A stretch of 64,000 nt of DNA from Litoditis marina (GCA_964036275.1 OZ038437.1:6825804-6889803); one strand, 5' to 3'; positions 20,161-33,344 are shown, counted from the first letter of the stretch. Notes: generated from the sequence alone by a model not told the origin. Made by a program: numbers and translations.

Positions 20161-22168
20161 CTACAATTCCGTTTTTTTACAGACAGCTGCTCTTTCATTG
20201 AGTTCACAAAAAACATCGTCCCATCTCCAATAGTACGGCACCTTGATCGTTCCATTAATGATGTCGGTGTACAGCTAAAATAAGTTGAGTTCACATAATT
20301 TTTCACAATCATGTGAGCAAACTCAGCACAGAAAACGTGACGAAACGAGAAGTGTACAATATATGATCACAAGTTGGTAACCTATCTATAGAAACCATAA
20401 TATCTGCTACTTGATCGTCTAGGAATGTGCAATGCTACGACAGGTTACAAGGAGACGATTTCTTCAAACAAACACAGTCAAAACTAGCAACTTACTACTG
20501 CACAGGCTTCATGACCATATTGATTCGAAGGAATACTATTCGGCTCGCCTGCTGCCCACAGCTTAAAATCTACCTAGAAAAATACTAAAGTTTACCGTAA
20601 AAACAGAAACAAATATATCCAGGTAGAATATATCGATTGAATCGAGTAAGTAGAACGAATACCTGACATGTGCTTCATTTTTGCTATGTAGTCTAAAGGT
20701 TAGCTCTCTCCATCTTATACTGTTAGAGTGTTAGTCCAGTGCATAGTCACGTGACAATGTTCACACAAAAGGACTAAGAAACGTACAAACTGCACGATGT
20801 TAGAATGCTAAATCCACGTGACTGTTAATGTTACTTCCAGTATATACCATATATGTTGGACCACTCTTCTATGTTTGTAGTTTGATCAATGAATGAGAAC
20901 TCGTGGATTACGTGTTCGGATATATGAACTGCTAGGAATGTTTGGTAAATCCGACATTTCGAAGTTTTAGGAATGTGCTCAGTAAAAGATACTCAAAAAT
21001 CGTTTTGACCCTGATCCAAGACGATGTTTTGGTTTTTTCTCAGACGGTTGAGTCATCATCAGTCAGTCTTAGATCAGAGTACGAAACGATTTGCGAGTAC
21101 ATCTTTCACTGAGCACATTCCTAAAACTATAACATCCAAAACGTCCTAGTGACGCAATATACTTTTTTCAAATGATTAACCTAATATAGTCATTCAAGTA
21201 AATCCGAGTATATTTTTCGCTGCGATCGAGTGCCTCACCGGACTGCTATCGGTCCAATACCAAAGGTCGGCCACTCTATAGAGCCCCAAAAACGTCACAC
21301 CGCGCCAGTCAACAACAAGTCCGACCTGTGCGTAATCTGAAAATTGAATTAATTCGAGGTCTCCAATTGGGCAAGCTAACTTTCTGTAATTGTAGGTAAA
21401 CCTAAACTCAGAGACTGACTATTGCGACTGAGTTCTTGATTTTGCATTCAAGTGTTTATTCCTTATTTGGTTTAATCCTCCAAAGTATCATTTTTCTTTT
21501 AGGTTATTTTTATTTTTATTGTTTTTTCTATTAGGTTATTCATATAATTTTTCTGTTCATTTTTCTATCCTGATTTCGAGATTTGGTCTCGTCTCGTTGA
21601 AGATGACAGATTCACCTGAAGAAACATTTTTCGAAACATTTTTCTGCAAATAGTAATATGGAAATGCAATCTTTTATAACCGATGCCGAAAAGTCATAAT
21701 TGTATTCGAAGAGCAATGTTATCAAAATCTACTATCTTCGAATAGAAAAAAAATAGTCTAACGAAATCACATACTAGCTATGAAATCATTCTCGGCTTTG
21801 CTGTGAACAGAGGCCAAATTTCCTCCGAGAGAGTTGCATTTTTTCTCCGCCGAGGTGAACGTTTGATTGTAAATCATCTGACAATCACAACCATGTGTAT
21901 AAATATTGTTATTGTGTGTACCACCGTATCAATTCCAACGTACAGTAAATTAAAATACATGTTTAGTTCCACGTCAGATACATTTTATAGGAAAATATGA
22001 AAACTGTTTCGAATAATTATTCTAAATAATTGCTTTTTGCCAAACCAAAAAGCCAAAGATTCAAAGTTGTTTTGAAGCACTCTTCTTTTTTCAAGGTGAC
22101 TCGATAGTATTTTTCTAACTAGCAGGATTTTGCAGCTCCAAATCTAACCCAGCCGTCTTCACACATTG
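20161..22168 (-). pseudogene. Truncated C-type lectin (second CTLD only) with 4-base deletion
   Basis: Five exons read on -: 22168-22120, 21877-21775, 21336-21239, 20573-20496, 20274-20161. They match the last exons of the lectin gene at 13763-17765; three have exactly the same length (103, 98, 114). Recognisable motifs are CEDGWV, the NQTFTSAEKKC stretch, WYWTDS, LWAAGEP and AAVCKK before the stop. The first exon is 49 instead of 53 bases: four bases are missing at its 3' end where paralogs read TAYAAG, so joining at the surviving GTTAG donor shifts the frame and yields a stop. No first CTLD, linker or signal exon is found upstream. Confidence 0.75.
20963..21129. mobile_element. Short inverted-repeat element in the lectin pseudogene
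   Basis: The ends AGTTTTAGGAATGTGCTCAG and the reverse complement near 21108-21129 pair, with pairing continuing more loosely for another 20 bases. About 167 bases in total. It lies in the intron between exons 21336-21239 and 20573-20496. Confidence 0.6.
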
Positions 22169-22425
22169 CTGAAAAAAATGGGGAAAATACCGACTTTTCG
22201 AAGAAAAAGGTTTTTTTCTGAAGTTTTCTGCACATAAGGCACCCATTTCGCTTATTACTGAACTGCTACTGAATTTGTTTTGTTCAACGCAGGTTCATAC
22301 GGTGCTACCCTATCCCACACAGTTCGTAGTCCGATCCGGCGGTGGTTTGGGCGGACATCGTGAATTCACGCCTGTCTTCTCACTTTCTTCTCGTTTCACT
22401 CGCAGTCGATCCCTCACAAGTCACA

Positions 22426-22429
<4 letters not shown>

Positions 22430-22524
<95 letters not shown>

Positions 22525-22560
22525 TCTCTATCTCTTTCTTCATATTCCCCATTCTCTCTC
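22430..22560. repeat. (CT)n microsatellite
   Basis: About 100 bases of nearly pure CT dinucleotides, then degenerate CT-rich sequence. It creates long serine/leucine-rich open frames on both strands that are not genes. Confidence 0.95.
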
Positions 22561-22689
22561 TTCATATTCCCCATTCTCTTTTTTTCTTTCTCTCTTCGCT
22601 CTCTCCCTCTATCGTGCTGTCTTTTCTATCTGTCTCTTTCTATGACCAAACGTACGCATATATCGCGAAAAACCTCCCAACAGACACAA

Positions 22690-24840
22690 CATTCACTCAA
22701 ATGTTGCCTTCTCTCCTGAGTCATCGATGTGCATTCATTCGCTACCTAATCGACTCCTTTGAACTTCCTTCCTGCTTATATCGGCTTACGTTCCATCATA
22801 AATATGAAACACATTCTACTATTTTCTGTTGATCAAGGGAAACAGGGAAGGACGGGGGTATGTTCTGATCAACGTGTTTTTATCTATGCTCAAACATTTT
22901 GAATTTCTAATAAATACATCGAGAAGTGTGTAAATTTTTGAATTTGCAGTAAGTTGAGAGTTTCGTGATTGTTTACTCTCTCGCGCTTTTCATCACTCAA
23001 CTAGTCGAGAACATTTTTTATGTTCGCTCGTTTGATAGCGGTTCACACAAATTCGTTCAGTGCGAGCTCATGGAAAACTAAATATTGATGATTGTTCAAT
23101 TCCTGCACATATAAAAACCAAGAACAAGAAATTTTACAAGATGTTAGGATTAAACTGAGTCCCCAAAGAGATGAGAGCATGACTATGTCATATTCGGATA
23201 GAGGGGAGCTTTTTAGAAAAACAGTTGATTTCTCGCATCATCTATTGGAGCGCATATGGAATGTTCTCAAATGAAACAGCTACATCAATAACGTCTAGAT
23301 AGGTCTTGAACTGATTAATATTTCCCAATCTACCTATCGAATTCCACAATTTTACAATTCTCGGAAAAAACCAATTGTTATCACAAATTTTATCACACAA
23401 TATAAGTTGATGCCTATCCCTCGGGAGGTTACTGTTTTTCCATGGAACGGTGGGTAGTTGGGATAGGCCCGTTGATACCTGAAAAATTCCATATTGTTGT
23501 CCATAGAACCGAATATATGTGTGATACTGGAACCTTTTGGAAGGTAGTGTTGTTCAATTCCAGAAAGTCTGCTCTGACACACGACTTCCGGAACAGCCCG
23601 CGCACAGACACTGGACTAACAATGTTGCTACAACCTCTAGGTGCTAAACAGGTTAGATCGCTTACATTAATTCTGGCTACAATTTCCATTCAAGAAAAAA
23701 ACACAAACTTGCAGTTTTATTCTAAACCTTCGTACATAAGACTTCGTACATCAAAAGTAGGTGGAAGCGGATCGCAACTATCAGGTATTTACTGTGTTCT
23801 TCTCGGCTCTTGTGAATGGGTGGATTTTAGCGTTTTATTGAATAGTAATTCACAAATTAGTTTTGACTCAATACAAATCAAACTAGTTTTGATTGATTTT
23901 CACAATGTTTCCTTTTCATTCCCAATCCAGAATGCCTGTCAAAACTAATTACGTGATATTTTATCAAAATTCAGTAGAAATTAGCTAGCACGGCTATCGC
24001 CGTATCAGCTATCCTCCTGTTTGTTCGAGATTTGATGAACACATGTATTGCAGTTACAAGGCAACCCTCTACATGTATTGCAGTTACAAGGCAACCCTCT
24101 ACTGGCCTCTACGACTCAACTCTCATGCTCTGATCGTATAGAAATTCTACTTATTAATTTACTATCCATCGGCTACTCATATCAGCCTCCGTTCTATCAT
24201 GAATATGGAACACACTTTTTCTGGTAATCTATGAGAACAGGAAATAATAAAAGTATGTTCTGATTATTTTGTTTTTGCCTAAAGTTTCTCAATGAGTGAA
24301 TAGTGAGTGAGAACTAGCTAAACAAATAGTGAGAATTCGCTAACATATTTCGGCTTCGATTTAAATACATGAAAAAGACCATTTTGCATTGTTTTTCAAT
24401 TTAGAACCAGACGTAAATGTATCTAAGTTAGGTTGAAAAATTTTAAGGCCCTCACTCTACAAGCTATGTGTTTTGCTTTGAGTTTTCGTAATATTTTCAG
24501 CTTTCGTAAAATTCAGGTACAAGGCATCACTGTACTTGCCGAGTGCACCTCTCATCTCGGACTTCCATGGTAGCTTGGTCACAGCATAAGGAGTGCACGT
24601 CATGCTCAGAATCCCCTGTTCAGCTTGGAATCAGAATGATCGTGGTAAGAACGAAATTTTCTCAGTTCGTCCATGTTAACCGATCGAGTTATTTTTGATT
24701 AAGCAACCTTTGTATTCTTTAATACTCATTCAAATGTTGCCCTTTTCATCTGAGTTATCGACGCGCCTTCATTCGACACCTAACAGACTTGTTTGAAGTT
24801 TCTTTATATTATTTGGCTTCTTATGCTGCCTATATGTTGG
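22690..24840. repeat. Diverged dispersed repeat segments
   Basis: A segment at about 22690-22860 (ACTCAAATGTTGCC ... GAGTCATCGATG ... TTCCATCATAAATATG) recurs in part at 24725-24800 and at 24175-24260. A perfect tandem duplication of ACATGTATTGCAGTTACAAG plus 11 more bases lies at about 24042-24105. These look like decayed copies of one transposon. Nothing coding is seen between 23950 and 25376. Confidence 0.5.
23242..23430 (-). pseudogene. C-terminal fragment of a LINE reverse transcriptase
   Basis: On - a frame ending in TAG at 23242-23244 contains LPRDRHQLILCDKI, then NNWFFPRIVKLWNS and NQFKTYL. This is the pattern at the C-terminus of CR1/jockey-type LINE proteins (basic stretch, FFxxRIVxxWNxL, FKxxLD). 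Upstream sequence is frameshifted and not assignable. The fragment is dead. Confidence 0.5.
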
Positions 24841-25376
24841 GCCTCAATGTTTTCACACTACGAAACCGGACGCCATTATTGTAGGTACGAAACAAAGTTG
24901 TTCTGTGCCGGTATTTTGTGAGCTCAAATAGCTATGTAAGTTACATGAGCGAATTCTCAATGAGAAATTATTAACTTGTGATTGCCTTGGTTTAACAGAT
25001 TTCCAGTTTGTTTCGAAGTAGCAATGAGTATAATCAAAAAAAGCAAAACACAGAGAAAACTATTGAAAACTAAGGGACATATTAACTATTAAAAATTTGC
25101 TCAAGTAACTTACATGGCTACTTGAGCCACTGGCCAAACGCTTCATCCATTTTTTAGATCATTGGCTCCGTTCGCCAATGGAACATCACTTCGGAGAGTG
25201 CAATATGTTTTGTATTGTGAAAGTGTGAGTTTCAACATAAGACCTCTTTCCATACCAGTGCATTACATACATGAGTTATAACAATTAGAAAAACTACGAG
25301 TGAAATTTTTTTAATAAGTTGGTTATCTCTGTCTCGGTGACATGGCTTGTAACTGGCGTCACACCTTTATAACACC

Positions 25377-25694
25377 GTGTTTTTACCAGTGTCTATCAAA
25401 CTGGAGCGAAGAATCGAAGAGCTGACCCATTCCCAACAAGCGTTACAGGCCCAGATTGAAGATCGCCCAGTTGTGCCCACTGAAAAGGTCGATTGTATCG
25501 GGTGCGGAGCTAATCATCACTGCGGTGAATGTGGCACTATTACAACTAGACAGGCATTGGTCCGCTATGTATGCGCGACGCGCACAGCGATATTACGAGA
25601 TATCCTGTTGCAGCTGGAAAAATTAGAATCTAGTGCTATTATTGGAAACAATACGGCCACTTCTCGCCTCTGTGTCACAACAAGTAGTGGATAA
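25377..25694 (+). pseudogene. Zinc-knuckle fragment, possibly Bel/Pao-type gag
   Basis: A 105-codon frame has a charged coiled-coil-like start (KLERRIEELTHSQQALQAQI) followed by a C-x2-C-x3-H-x4-C knuckle (CIGCGANHHCGEC) and a short basic/hydrophobic tail. This knuckle spacing is seen in Bel/Pao gag proteins. A possible acceptor TTTTTACCAG precedes it. No pol or LTR is visible nearby. It could also be an exon of a host gene; the assignment is weak. Confidence 0.3.
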
Positions 25695-27865
25695 ACGAGG
25701 ACTCTCTAAAGACCTGGACTTTCTGACCGTTGAATTCAACAAGGCTCCGTGATGCAATGAATTGTGTCATTTATGTGTATTGTATTGCACAAACAACCAC
25801 CAAATACATTGGGAAACATACATGAACTGAAACAATGAGATAGAAATTGAAAGTTCTGCTTTGATTTTTACCTCGGTGACAATTTCGTCACTTCGACGAA
25901 GAAAATGAAGCATTTTGTATTCACTTCAAAAAGGCTGATTGATTCGTGTTCGCTTCGTATGATATATGTTATATGCGATTACTTTCATAATGAAAGATCA
26001 TGTGTTTCACAAGTGTTTGTGTTATCTAACGAGTTGGAATACAGTGAAATGTCTCGGCATAGGTTTAGTTAGATTTCTACCTCTCGAACAAATCAATCAA
26101 ACAGTTGAATAAATAAAAGAAACAATGCGTGAGCGTGATTATTGTTACAACGTATTACGTGAGTGTTCTTATTAAACCTTCTGTACAGATTAGAACTAAC
26201 TCCTGGTCGCAGTTCGATCTTCATACACTTCAAGGTTCACAAAGTTCTACCCAAAAGCGAAAGGTTCAAACTACACACGTGAGACGGATACGACCAAAAA
26301 CCTAATAGATTGCTTTGAAAAATTAAAAAGTATGTTGTGAACGAGAAAAACACTAGAGATCAGTAATTGAACCTAGCGTGAATCATACACGCCGGCCTCA
26401 CATCTAGAGAAACACACATGTTCGACTTCTGTCGGACGAGCTTCGTCATCTACCGTGAGATATGTGATATCTCAGGGACCGAGAGGGGAAGTGAACGGAA
26501 TTGTTGTATTTCCAAGTTCGCCCTGAAATATTGATACAAAGTCAATTTGGTTAAACATAAATTTCAAAGTACACAAACATGTCTAGACGATGAATATAAA
26601 TCTCAAACGGCTTGCTACGGCATTCCGCATGTTTTTTCTTTGAGTTCATCTCTCTGGAACAACTCACCTTCCAAGTTCCATTCGCAGAGCGAATTTCGAT
26701 CAGAACCTCCTCGTCTGTCCCCGGATTATCACACTCCGCTTTGCGCTCAAGCCAGTCAGAACCGTTAGGTTTCGTATTGACACCTATTTCCTGGAATAAT
26801 TCCGAAATATCTATTGTTCGACAGTATACATTATAGACATGTCATAAAACGAATAATTGTGTGTGGATACACCGTTTGTCACCTCACCCTAAGGCGTTAC
26901 ATTCACATTGACATCGATACCAAAAAGTGATGCTCGCTGAAAGTGTGATTTATTTTTGTTTGGCTTATGAATCAAAGTTTCGGGAGTAACAACAGTGTTG
27001 TATCATGGTTATTACAACTGAGATACACAGGTAAACTTTGCCTTGTTGGCTTTCTGTTGCGAAATATAATGCACTCCAAAGAGTGTGAACGTTGTCAATA
27101 GCATTAGGTTATTAAAACAGAGTGTGAATGTTTTATTCGTACTGAGGTGTATGTCTATGTGTAGAAATGGAAACTATTATAACGTACCCAGTGCTTCAAA
27201 GCACAATCCCTCTGTTTTCTCAGTGTAACTTGTGGAACAATATCTGCGTCGTTTCGCAGTTGGATGAACATGGCCCTGAAAACAAAAGGATTAAAAATTA
27301 CAAAATTAGTTGGGGTGCACTTGTGAAAATGATATCTGAGATACCTGTGAATATCTCGGAAAATGTATTACCTTCTGTTTATTGAAGAATAGTCATTTAT
27401 AAGAATTTGACCCTTCGGCATACATCAATCATACAACATTGAATGAAACAGAACTCAATGCGAACAATCAACTGGGTAACTTTCCAGCCACATAGTTGTC
27501 AACCTTTGTTATTATTTTCAATTTATTCTGCTACATTCAAAAACGTAAAATAGTACAGAATGTTTTCGTTCCATATTATTAGATTCCTAAGCCCAGTGGG
27601 ACAGCGAAATCGCATGGAAAAGAAGTTTTGAAGAAAATTTGAAAAAATGCCCCAGGTTGATTCCAATTACACTTTTTTTCTACATACAGAATAGGCAACT
27701 ATGTGACGAGAGTGAGACCAAATTTTTGATCAAGTTGAGCGCACCATTCCATGATCGTCAAATAGCGACAGGACAGTGCAGTTAAAATGTACACTGTTTA
27801 TTGTATTTTGCAACGGTGGCGGCTTTTTGTTGTTTTGTTGTGAAACATTCTAACAACGTACTCAC
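25695..27865. other. Gene-poor stretch
   Basis: AT-rich sequence with only short unrecognised frames, such as 27167-27385 (72 codons). No exon, repeat array or RNA gene can be supported here. Confidence 0.4.
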
Positions 27866-27933
27866 CACGACGGATTTTTGATCCGAATCAGAATAATCTC
27901 GGTGTCTTTGTAGTCAAGCGAGTAGTTGATCAA
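27866..27933 (-). pseudogene. Orphan exon of the small secreted-protein family
   Basis: This 68-base segment on - is flanked by TGTTCAG and a GTGAGTAC donor, and has exactly the length of exon 2 in the two related genes at 29363-32025 and 35178-40033. It encodes LINYSLDY followed by TEIILIRIKNPS, matching their LINHS...EVILI pattern. The matching signal, third and fourth exons are not found on either side. It is either a remnant or part of a gene whose other exons diverged. Confidence 0.55.
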
Positions 27934-29362
27934 CTGAACATCTAGTTACCAGGTACAATCATAAGCACATAAGCTATTTGTGAACACTATCGAAGCTCGG
28001 GGTTCGCAGAACACTGTAGCAAGTGACGAAGTACGTTGCACGCCGAGGTATAGCTCACAAATTTTCTTATGAGATGATCACAGTCCTTCTTTCTAATTAT
28101 GACAGTTCTCAAACTCTTTTTTGTTAGAACTATTTTTGTTTATAACCTGTGACAGGGAATTGGTTCCCATGTTCGGGGCGCAACATCACGTTTTACTTCT
28201 CTTACGTTCAGCGGTGAAGTGATATAGGTTGCGGAATACAGCCACAGTGCATTTTTCGTCCGATTCTGTAACCTAGTTTCAGAACATATTCGCAGAGATT
28301 TCTAATAATCAGAAACTCGAAGAAAGACTAACACACCATGCTTCTCTGTTTACCGTGCTTTGACCCGAGAAACTGCTCAAACTACACATGTGTGGCGGTT
28401 ATTGTTGTCAGAGCAGTCGCAAATACAACCCACGACCTGAACATTTCGTATTAATCAAATTTATAAAAAAATTAATGCAATTCTGAAAATTAAATCATTA
28501 CCATAGTAGTCTGTTACTGCAGACACAGTTACAAGTGATGTTTTGGGCATTAGTCTAGATGCTATATAAAAACAACGTGAAAACAAACAGTCCAAATGTA
28601 GTCGAGTACCTATAGGAATAAAATTATGAGTTTCTTTTATATTCTTATTGGTCTGAGTACAAGCCGCAGTCGTAAAGTAGAGGTACATAAATTCTGCAAA
28701 AAAACCTGCGCAAAAATTGGAAAACGCTAACTGGATTCGGATCACTAGGATACATGGAAGTTAGTACATTTCAAATTACTTTCCTACGAAACGCGCAAAC
28801 GCGCGGTTTGAGCATTACGAGAAAAAACAGGCACACAACAGCAAATTTGAAATTGTATTTGTCTCCTAGAAACGAGACCTCCGTACCAATAAAACTGTCC
28901 TTTCTATCGGTGTCGTCTCAAACATACGCAGCTTATCTGCTCATACATTTTTCATCACTCCTGAAATTTAGCAGCGTGCGAAAAAAACGTCCGAGCTTGT
29001 CTAGAACACGTTAGGGACTAGTACAATAGGCGATAGTAACACAATGTAGTAAAATTCACGCGATTTCTGGCAATGGCTTTCTTGATTTTTGAAAATACTT
29101 TAGGAAGAGTGTTTGTCACGTGATACATTTGAATTAGAGATAGAACACCGCATGTCGGAATTCTCTTTTATGTTGAAACTAACCTAAAATTTCTTTGTGA
29201 GTTAGCCAACGTGACTTGACTCTACGAAAACAATTTCTGAAGACATGATATCGTGAATTATATTGAATTTTATCATAGTGCCCATCATTAATATTTCTCT
29301 TATTTTTCAACTCTGCAACCAGGTCTTGGAACGTTCAGGAAACTTCTATCAAACTTCTAGAA
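27934..29362. other. Gene-poor stretch
   Basis: No recognisable gene. A 94-codon - frame at 28461-28745 has no supporting context. Confidence 0.35.
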
Positions 29363-32025
29363 ATGTTGTGGTGGATGATCGTATTTGCAATCACTGTTAC
29401 AACAACAGCCTTCCAGGGGGTACAGTGCATTTTATTTATTGTTTAGTATGCATTCGAATATTCTAGTGACGTTTTCCGAAATCAGTAGCGCGTTGATAAC
29501 TGACTGGAAGTTTCTAAACATAATGTAGGAGTTAGAAGTTTATATACGAATAAAAAATACTCAACTTCCAGTTTATCAGTAGTGCGATTTGAAGTCTTGG
29601 TTTAAGATAGGAATACTTTGTTTGATGTGAAGATTTCTGAATAGTGTTAACAAGGATTCAACAGTCAAGCTATTTCACATTCAAAAGAACTGAAATTGCA
29701 ATTCCAATTCTTTTTCACACACAAAAAGAATTGCGATTGCAATTCTTTTGGAAGATTATCTCAATTCTCTAAATTCCAATTTCAATTTCACTTCTAACAA
29801 TCCTAGTTCATGACGATGTTGTTGACGAACCGTATAAATGTGTTTTTACATAGCACAAAGTTAGATATACAATACACCCGCCTGTATTTGAGCGACAAGC
29901 GACAACTATACAAGTGATGCGAGCGGAAGGCTTTGCGCAGCGCGCGATTTTCCATGTAGACTTTCATTTTTATCATCCGTGTTTTCAGTTGATCAACCAC
30001 TCGTTCGTCTACAAAGCGACAGAAGTTATTCTGATACGCATGTCCAACCTCTCAGGGTGAGTAGCAGTTGTGCGAAGTGAGTAGTACCTTTTGTCTGTAT
30101 AAATGAATGAATGAATGAAGCGGCTGGGAATCGCTGGTCCGTATTCCCAACAGGAATATATGTTCACAAGCAGTTCTCTTCTCCTCCTCCAAGAAGTTTC
30201 TCGCATGTCACTGGATCAATGCTAACAGAGCATTCGATAGTCCACCAGGAAGACTTCTATGAAGGAAAGGGACCAAGACCTTACAAGAAACTGCTGCTAC
30301 AAAGATCTGTGACGTGTATGATGAACACCGCCTCGTAACGAAGCGACGTGAATAAATAAATATGAAATATGAAATATGAAATGAATGAATGAATAAATAA
30401 ATCTAAAGAAAACATGTCATTTTCTCTTTCTTCATCTTTGCGAGTGAAGAGTGTGGTGAAAAAGCAGAATCATTTGGAATTATAATTTGAAAAATCTTGT
30501 ATCTCATCCATAATCAACTCACCAAACGGTTTACAAGACTATAACTGTAAGTGTCGTGACTAGTTACGTTAGAGTGGGTGCCAAATTTATGAACTTCTTT
30601 CTCTCGCCGGAATCGAATCTGCGAGCAAAATATTTGTAGCTGGGCGCTAAACACAGCGCAATCAGTGCAGTTAACAAGCAAACTTTGGAATCAAAGACAT
30701 GTGCACGTAAACAGCGGAAAGTGAGATATACAGTACCCTGCCGCCTTTCTGTTGGGGACGACTATATATTGCAGTATTTGCAATCGCCAGTGGGTTATGC
30801 CTGGTTGAAGATCAATTTTGCAATCATTCAAAATGAATCTCCACTGACGTTTCAAAACAATCTATTGTTGTTTTCAGTTATTCTTCCATCAGACTACGAA
30901 AAGACTTGCAAAACGTTTCTATTCAATTCTGGCTGAAGAAAATGGACACCCCCAATGATTGGTTATGTTTACGACTGTGGTACACTGAACGATGAATGAA
31001 ATATGCCGTAAACGATTTCGATACATTAAAAACTCGAACATGTTCCACTTAGAAAAACATGTACTACTCAATCGAACTATCAAGTAGCACTAAACGAGAA
31101 GTTAAATCTCGTCTGGTTGTTTGAGATTCGTTGCTCATAGCTACTCGAAATGTTAGTTATTACGGAATAGGTTTAGTCAAGAAAAAAACAGCTGTCTGGG
31201 TTTAAGAATCAATACCGGCTTCTTGCGCTCTCGCTTCTTCTGTAAGTAAGAATGACACACCACTACGTAGAAAAAGATCGAATAACGTCAGTAAACTACA
31301 CGGATACTAAAAACATATTAAAAAACATCAGAGTACGTATGCTAGAAGATCCCGGCCCTTTTATCCCATCCTGCGTCTCCTCAAACTCACGATCATTCTC
31401 TTCTCTTACATCCCGCCGGGACATGAGCAACGAGAAATAGTGAGGCAGAGCGAGAGACGCAGGATGAGATTAAGATGTCGGGATGTTCTTGCATACGTAA
31501 TAAGAAAATATAAAGAATGTTTTAGGAAATATCTCTTGGTAGTGTCGAAGACGGTCGAACTTCCACGATCATCGAACGCGGTTATTTCCAACTGACGACC
31601 GACAAGGATGTTGTTATCGAACTTCGATATGTGAATGGAAGATGGAGAGTGAGTTGTACCAGAACGAATCAAGTTTCAAATGCACAAAGTTTTTAAATGT
31701 GGAAATCCAAACATTTTTTTTTCGAAAACAATCAATGGTTAGTTGTTCAATCGTTAACTGTTCACGTGTGTTCAGGCCATACATTTTTCAACAATTCAGT
31801 TGGTTTCATTTCTGAACAGAGAAGTATGGGTGAGATGTATAAGAAAACAACAAACATATGAACAAACTATTACTACAGGTAGGAGTTTCATCCTCATTTT
31901 TCTGGCTCGATTCGGCAATGGGTCCAAGCGATGTTACGTCTTTGACGGTGGACAACAACACATCCGAAAAAGTGGATCGAGTTTGCGTCTCACGATGTGA
32001 GGCCAGCGAGTATGACTCGCTCTAG
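29363..32025 (+). CDS. Small secreted protein, family member 1 (unknown function)
   Basis: Exons inferred: 29363-29419 (signal peptide MLWWMIVFAITVTTTA), 29989-30056, 31543-31648 and 31879-32025, together 125 residues. Exon 2 encodes LINHSFVY...EVILIRM; exon 3 ends with VIELRYVNGRWR; exon 4 has TSLTVDN, EKVDRVCVSRCEAS and a TAG. The gene at 35178-40033 shares length, phases and motifs, which is the main evidence. I recognise no named domain; the alternating hydrophobic strands suggest a beta-rich extracellular fold. The acceptor of exon 3 is the least certain. Intron 2 contains a tRNA-like repeat and a 162-base transposon. Confidence 0.55.
29690..29745. repeat. Hairpin
   Basis: GAAATTGCAATTCCAATTC and its near reverse complement pair around a TTTTTCACACACAAAAA loop. 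It lies in intron 1 of the small secreted-protein gene. Confidence 0.6.
30090..30410. mobile_element. Possible non-LTR element 3' end with AATG/AATA tails
   Basis: The stretch begins with GAATGAATGAATGAAG and ends with repeated GAAATAT, GAATGAATGAATAAATAAAT units, as at 3' ends of some non-LTR elements. A 70-codon frame between is unrecognised. Weak call. Confidence 0.3.
30568..30765. mobile_element. tRNA-like terminal-inverted-repeat element, copy 1
   Basis: Matches the better-preserved copies at 60948-61144 and 61579-61777 over about 197 bases: GTGGGTGCCAAATTTAT at the left and CAGTACCCTGCCGCCTTTC near the right. The tRNA-like B box is present as GGAATCGAATCTG (reverse strand). Confidence 0.7.
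31336..31497. mobile_element. 162-base TIR element (copy 3 of 3)
   Basis: Same CGTATGCTAGAAG termini, same length, TA at both flanks (31334-31335 and 31498-31499). It ends 45 bases before exon 3 of the small secreted-protein gene. Confidence 0.85.
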
Positions 32026-32718
32026 ACCGAGAATTCGAACCTCAACCAGTCTCTTTGTTCATATAATCAATGCATTTCCACACAAAACGTTGGAAAAGTC
32101 ATCAACTGTAAACATTCACCTGTCACATGTTCTACAAACTTCGCTGGTTTACACATTTATGTGACATTTTGACTGACAGTAGGCTGCTAGAACGAATAGG
32201 GCGTCTAAACACAAGTTATATGTACAACAGCGGTTTCTAGTTGTACTGTGATAATTTTCGTGTTATATTTGTAGCTGTTATTATAACCACATTAACATAG
32301 TGTAATTCTGAACAAACGCTCTGTTTTGTTTTCATAGGATAGTGAGTTTCAGTGTTTCTTTATTCACCTGGGTAACATTTTTCCGGAAGTTTGGTTTGTG
32401 TTTGTCATATTTTTCTTCACCCTTCTTCGATTAGTTTCGTGAAAAGCAGCTTTTTGGGAACGTTGTACACCCTCACTAGTATACGTGTCTGCTTATTTTC
32501 TGGGTATTCTAGAATAAATCTCATTCTACTGTACGAAGTCTGTTAAAACTGTGAACAATCAGTCAAATAAAAACACGTGTTTAAAAGCTGTAATATAGTT
32601 ACAGTGTGAATTGATTATTGATAGTAAGAAAAATGGAAGTGGTACGTTCCTCGAGACACCAGACACGACCACTTGAACCACCCTTCCCTTAAGGCTCCTC
32701 ATTGAGGTGGGTACGAGA
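32026..32718. other. Gene-poor stretch
   Basis: 3' flank of the secreted-protein gene. No feature can be supported. Confidence 0.4.
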
Positions 32719-32915
32719 TATAGTCGCTATTTTCCCCATAAAGACAGCAGAGGGTTCGATTGATCGAGCAAGGCGGGGCGAGCGGTCGTTGATTACTTGC
32801 CAGCAGTTGAGAGAGTGTGTAGATCAATGATACGCAGACTGGCTGGCCCCTTGCCAAACCCCGCCCCATACAAAATCGATGGTACGGTGTCCACAACGGT
32901 TTGACAAATCCTATA
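32719..32915. mobile_element. 197-base TATA-flanked repeat, copy 1
   Basis: Starts TATAGTCGCTATTTTCCCC and ends TTTGACAAATCCTATA. The same 197 bases occur inverted at 45513-45709 inside a LINE. It contains a GGTTCGATTGA stretch close to a Pol III B box, but no convincing A box. Confidence 0.75.
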
Positions 32916-33216
32916 AACAATATATCATCATGTGGGACTGAGAAAGTTTTTTCAAATGACTTTTTTAGTACCAATAAGAAAAAAAAAGCCAACAAACAAG
33001 TTTCCACAAAAACTGAGAATAAATAAGCTATGAATCAACATTTATTCCTCAAATGAGAAAATCATAGGTCATCACAGAAATCTCCGTGGAGCGTACCCTA
33101 GCTGTCGTTCGCATTCGGGCGTGATTTCAAGGTTTGTGAACGGCGGGCGTTGAAGTTGTCACCAAACGCGCGTGGCGTGCAATAATTTTGAGGCTTTTTC
33201 AGACTTCGGCAGACCT

Positions 33217-33344
33217 GAGGCCGTATGCATGAAACATCTCGAGCCTGGTTGGGATGTTAACCCAAGCGGGATTTGGCTATTTCTCTGCCGATTAAGGTTG
33301 GGATAGCATCCAAACCCGGCCCGGGATGTTTGATCCACGGCCTC
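33217..33344. mobile_element. GAGGCCGTATGCATG hairpin element, diverged copy
   Basis: Shares ends and interior with the perfect hairpin at 38772-38891: GAGGCCGTATGCATGAAACA at the left and GGCCCGGGATGTTTGAT near the right. Its arms have several mismatches, so it is the older copy. Confidence 0.7.

Noticed and set aside
20050..20283. 77-codon + frame
   Set aside because: Antisense of the last exon of the lectin pseudogene, whose - frame has the family motifs and stop.
22275..22832. 185-codon frame
   Set aside because: Its length comes from the CT microsatellite.
29263..29466. Alternative frame for the first exon of small secreted-protein gene 1 (no signal peptide)
   Set aside because: It would put exon 2 in a frame that is closed by a stop in the third copy at 27866-27933; the leader-peptide frame is open in all three.
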